NCBI GenBank assembly: GCA_963785125.1
Contig: CAWATU010000007.1
Span: 1,116,001-1,180,000 of the forward strand
Length of the DNA: 64,000 bases
Direction: 5' to 3'
Origin: QHXN01 sp963785125
GTDB lineage: Bacteria > Acidobacteriota > Blastocatellia > Pyrinomonadales > Pyrinomonadaceae
The number at the start of each line of letters is the position of its first letter. Position 1 is the first letter of the stretch. The notes beneath the pieces were generated by a model that saw nothing but the letters and a program-made list of their open reading frames with translations, searched no databases and had not been told where the DNA came from. The translations under genes and the position numbers were made by a program. Below are positions 61,614-64,000 of the stretch, one piece after another.

Positions 61614-62870
61614 TTACTTCTTCAACCTGATATTCCCGTTGACCACCTTGACGTTGAGCGACGCGCCGCCGTCGCCGAGTTTCCCTTCGAGCCGCTGCCC
61701 CGCCCCGCGCTTCTCGGCCTTCAGGGGGAGCGAGCCGTCAACCTCGATGCGACCGTTCGTCGAATCGGCCGTCACGTCAACCGACGGCTCGCCGGGCAGA
61801 GAGACTTCGAGGTCGCCGTTCACCACCGTGAACGCCTGCCGCTCGTCGTGGTCGCCCGTGTACGTGACGCTCGTCCGGCCGTTGGCGACCCGGCTCTGCA
61901 CCGCGCCGCGCGTGGAGACAGAGACGCTGCCGTTCGTCACGTTCAAGCTCACGTCGCCGTCGAAATCGGTGACCTTGATGTCGCCCTTCTGCGCGGAGAG
62001 TTCGAGCTTGCGCAAGCCCTGCCGCGGCACCTTGATCTCGTAGGAGACGCTCACGGGCCCGCCCGGCACGGCGGCGCTGATGAGCGTAACGCCCTCGTCG
62101 GACTCGGCCGCGAGCACGCGGGTCGAAGCGCGCTCCTGCACGCTCCCGCCGTGCTTGACGATCTTGACGACGGCCTCGTCCGCGTCGTCGGAGCCGACGA
62201 CCGTCACGTTCCCGTTGATGACCTGCGTCGCGAAGGACGCATCGGAGTCGAGCGCGAAGGTGCGCGTCAGAATCGTGTCGTCGCCCGAGACGACCGCGCC
62301 CGCCTCGTCGAGCGGCAACGGTATGCCGTGTCCCTTCAGCGCCTCCTGGATGCGCTCGCCGAGGTCGGCCGGAATCTCCGGCACATCGGGAATCGTGGGC
62401 ACGGCGGGCACGGCCGGCGGGGCAGTCTTCACCACCCTGACGACGGTGCCGGTGTGCGTCGCGCGCCACCAGAACAAGCCCGCGACCGTGGCGAGCCCCG
62501 CGCCGAGCATGAAGACCGCGAGCAGCGCGAAGAGCCAAATGCCGCGGCGGCGCCGTGGCGCGGGCGGCGCCCCGACCGCGAGCGGCCGCGACCCGAACGG
62601 CTCGCCGACGAGCGCGGAGGTCTTCTGGCTTGCGGGCGGATGATACTCGGTCGGTCGCTGCTGGGCCGCGACCCCTTCCGTGCGCGCGCCCGCGCCGAGC
62701 GGCGAGGTGCTCGCGGCGACCGGGGCCGCGACGCCGGACTGCGCGCCCCCTTCAAAGATTTGCGTCGGCGCCTCGCCCCCGGCCGCCGAGCCCACGGGCG
62801 TCCCGCAACGCCGGCAGAACCGCAGCCCCTCGTACAACTCCGCGCCGCAGTTTGGACAACTCTCAGACAT
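61614..62870 (-). CDS. Zinc ribbon-TM-toastrack (DUF4097-like) membrane protein
   Basis: 418 residues. N-terminal zinc ribbon (CPNCGAELYEGLRFCRRCG), a long disordered Ala/Pro stretch, a transmembrane helix near 110-135 (IWLFALLAVFMLGAGLATVA), then a right-handed beta-solenoid of DUF4097/toastrack kind (ATQVINGNVTVVGSDDADEA, DGDVSLNVTNGSVSVSTRGA, VDVTADSTNGRIEVDG). Toastrack domains accompany PspA/LiaF membrane-stress systems. Cytoplasmic ribbon and periplasmic solenoid topology inferred. Confidence 0.85.
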   Translation of the reverse strand: MSESCPNCGAELYEGLRFCRRCGTPVGSAAGGEAPTQIFEGGAQSGVAAPVAASTSPLGAGARTEGVAAQQRPTEYHPPASQKTSALVGEPFGSRPLAVGAPPAPRRRRGIWLFALLAVFMLGAGLATVAGLFWWRATHTGTVVRVVKTAPPAVPAVPTIPDVPEIPADLGERIQEALKGHGIPLPLDEAGAVVSGDDTILTRTFALDSDASFATQVINGNVTVVGSDDADEAVVKIVKHGGSVQERASTRVLAAESDEGVTLISAAVPGGPVSVSYEIKVPRQGLRKLELSAQKGDIKVTDFDGDVSLNVTNGSVSVSTRGAVQSRVANGRTSVTYTGDHDERQAFTVVNGDLEVSLPGEPSVDVTADSTNGRIEVDGSLPLKAEKRGAGQRLEGKLGDGGASLNVKVVNGNIRLKK

Positions 62871-62884
62871 AAGAAAGAATTGTG

Positions 62885-62947
62885 AATGATGAAGGCGGAA
62901 TGATGAATTAAGAACTGTCTTTCATTCATCATTCCGCCTTCATCATT
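62885..62947. repeat. Heptamer inverted repeat (GAATGAT/GAAGGCG word)
   Basis: Perfect 24-bp arms 62885-62908 and 62924-62947. Fills the gap between the coiled-coil gene stop (62954) and the toastrack gene start (62870). Confidence 0.92.
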
Positions 62948-62953
62948 CATCAT

Positions 62954-63487
62954 TTAACTGAACATCGGCTGCCCCTGCGTGTCGTCGGGGCCGAAGGTTT
63001 CGATGGCGCGGTAGCGCTCGTCGAAGGTGCGGTTGAGGTCGTCCGCGGCGCGCTCGATCTCGGCGGCGGCGGCCTTGAGGCCGGCGGCGTCGGAGGACTT
63101 CGCGGACAACTCGCGCGCATGGCGCTCGAACGCCTCGACCTTCTCGACGAGCGAGAGGTCGAAGCGGTAGATGCGCTCCAACTGCGGCTCCTCGATCTTG
63201 ACGGCGTCGAAGAAGCCGGCGTAGCCGTAACTCGCGAAGCGGACGCGGTTCTCGATCTGGTCGAGCTTCTTCAGCACGCGGTCTACGGGGCCGACCTCGA
63301 AGAGCCGGCCCGAAGACGAAAGGTCGCGCATCAGGTCGGTCAAAGGCTGTTTGGCCAGGCGCAGGCGCTCGGCCAGATGCTCACGGTGCAGCTTGTCCAC
63401 GTCGCGGCGCCGCTCCTTAGCGACATAGCCCGCGTAGCCCGGAATCTTGTCGCCCAAACGTTCAAGCCAGTTTCGCTGGTCGCTCAT
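62954..63487 (-). CDS. Helical cytoplasmic protein at the head of the SPFH cluster
   Basis: 177 residues, no signal peptide, no Cys. Mostly helical: YVAKERRRDVDKLHREHLAE, PVDRVLKKLDQIENRVRFAS, then an aromatic patch ASYGYAGFFDAVKIEEPQLE and a coiled coil (LKAAAAEIERAADDLNRTFD). No family firmly recognised. First gene of the five-gene cluster; a PspA-like or adaptor function is only a guess from its neighbours. Confidence 0.72.
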   Translation of the reverse strand: MSDQRNWLERLGDKIPGYAGYVAKERRRDVDKLHREHLAERLRLAKQPLTDLMRDLSSSGRLFEVGPVDRVLKKLDQIENRVRFASYGYAGFFDAVKIEEPQLERIYRFDLSLVEKVEAFERHARELSAKSSDAAGLKAAAAEIERAADDLNRTFDERYRAIETFGPDDTQGQPMFS

Positions 63488-63593
63488 CTTTATCTCCAGA
63501 GGCGTCAGTGCCCAGGTCGTCGGTCTATGTACGTCGCGGCGCGCCGCGGGGTTCTGCGGTCGATTCTAACACCGCGCGCGGCGCGGATAGTAG

Positions 63594-63623
63594 TTGCGCC
63601 GCCGACGCACCGCCTACTATTAT
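63594..63623 (+). promoter_or_regulatory. Possible promoter of the gvpL/F gene
   Basis: TTGCGC (63594-63599), 18-base spacer, TATTAT (63618-63623), 49 bases before the ATG at 63672. Consensus match only fair. Confidence 0.3.
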
Positions 63624-63671
63624 ACCCGCGTCAGCAAACTCCCAAGCCGCCGAACAACTTTCGAGAAACCT

Positions 63672-64000
63672 ATGAGCGCCGAAAACGGAGACGCCGAACG
63701 CCGCGCCCGCGTCCGAGGGCAAGTACGTCTACTGCATCATCGAGACGAAGGAGCTGCGCAGTTTCGGCCCCATCGGCATCGGCGGGCGCGGCGACGAGGT
63801 CTACACCGTCCACCACGACGGGCTGGCCGCCGTCGTCTCGAACACGCCCATTCAGGTCTACGACCCGACGCGCGAAAACGTCTTCGCGCACGAGCAGGTC
63901 AACGAGACCGTCATGCGCGAGTTCACCGTCCTCCCGATGGCCTTCGGCGTGCTCTTCCGCACCGAGGACGACATTATGGAGCTGATGCGCGGCACCTACG
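63672..64000 (+). CDS. Gas vesicle protein GvpL/GvpF-like, right-truncated, frameshifted near start
   Basis: GvpF/GvpL are structural or nucleating parts of gas vesicles. From 63721 the frame reads KYVYCIIETKELRSFGPIGI, DEVYTVHHDGLAAVVSNTPI and NETVMREFTVLPMAFGVLFR, the family's N-terminal ferredoxin-like domain. That frame has a stop at 63673-63675 and no start codon after it. The only suitable ATG (63672) is in another frame and meets it if one base after codon 2 is skipped, giving a start like MSPKTETPN. So one extra (or two missing) bases near 63678 is likely. The gene continues past the window. Confidence 0.78.
   Translation, partial: MSAENGDAERRARVRGQVRLLHHRDEGAAQFRPHRHRRARRRGLHRPPRRAGRRRLEHAHSGLRPDARKRLRARAGQRDRHARVHRPPDGLRRALPHRGRHYGADARHL

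Overview
The window is GC-rich bacterial chromosome. The gene content fits Acidobacteriota, most likely the Blastocatellia/Pyrinomonadales side. It has a VWA protein of the VWFA-related acidobacterial type, an Oar-like TonB receptor with an N-terminal carboxypeptidase-regulatory domain, a periplasmic protein ending in a TonB C-terminal domain, many secreted peptidases, type IV pilus genes and MJ0042-type zinc ribbons. That placement is inference from gene families, not from a marker gene. I saw no rRNA, tRNA, CRISPR array, IS element or phage.

Layout. 1-816: left-truncated, frameshifted DMT transporter. 0.9-7.9 kb (minus): lamin-tail secreted protein, VWA protein, radical SAM enzyme, LolA-like protein. 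7.9-11.4 kb (minus): small membrane protein, MacB/LolD-like ABC ATPase and permease, lipoprotein. 11.5-14.1 kb (minus): membrane protein, HD hydrolase, FAD-linked oxidase. 14.2-18.4 kb (plus): S41 peptidase, LolA-like protein, unknown secreted protein, trypsin-like protease. 18.8-22.4 kb (minus): 50-residue metallothionein-like protein, secreted protein, LarA-like racemase with a small partner, Zn/Cd-type CDF exporter. 22.6-24.6 kb: PilT with a zinc-ribbon/receiver protein. 24.8-34.9 kb: a tight six-gene minus operon (S9, M14, DapB-like, unknown, S9, ThiE). 35.4-36 kb: no gene, but a 21-bp minisatellite and a nested palindrome. 36-41.4 kb: TypA/BipA, a polymorphic RNase A-like toxin with its immunity gene, TrmL, and a 38-residue histone-like peptide. 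41.6-44.8 kb: pilNOP-like operon plus a pseudopilin. 45-48.2 kb: three secreted proteins and an FHA-GGDEF protein. 48.4-59.4 kb (plus): RibA, TonB receptor, TPR protein, cyanophycinase-like peptidase, HD hydrolase, GNAT, TonB-C protein, S41 peptidase. 59.5-63.5 kb (minus): a zinc-ribbon/SPFH/toastrack envelope cluster. 63.7 kb to the end: the start of a gas-vesicle GvpL/F gene.

Two things stand out. First, the toxin-immunity pair at 38.0-40.4 kb has a C-terminal domain resembling the bacterial RNase A-like CdiA-CT family, a CdiI-like partner, and a long N-terminal trunk with no recognisable secretion signal. Second, most short intergenic gaps are filled by inverted repeats whose arms are tandem 7-mers. 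The word differs at each site, and the repeats often touch or supply start and stop codons. A separate dispersed palindrome forms part of a signal peptide at 58.1 kb.

Six places look frameshifted (about 75, 1025, 52085, 52172, 52395 and 63678). Five shift in the same direction, so sequencing or assembly indels are possible and several products should be read as reconstructions.
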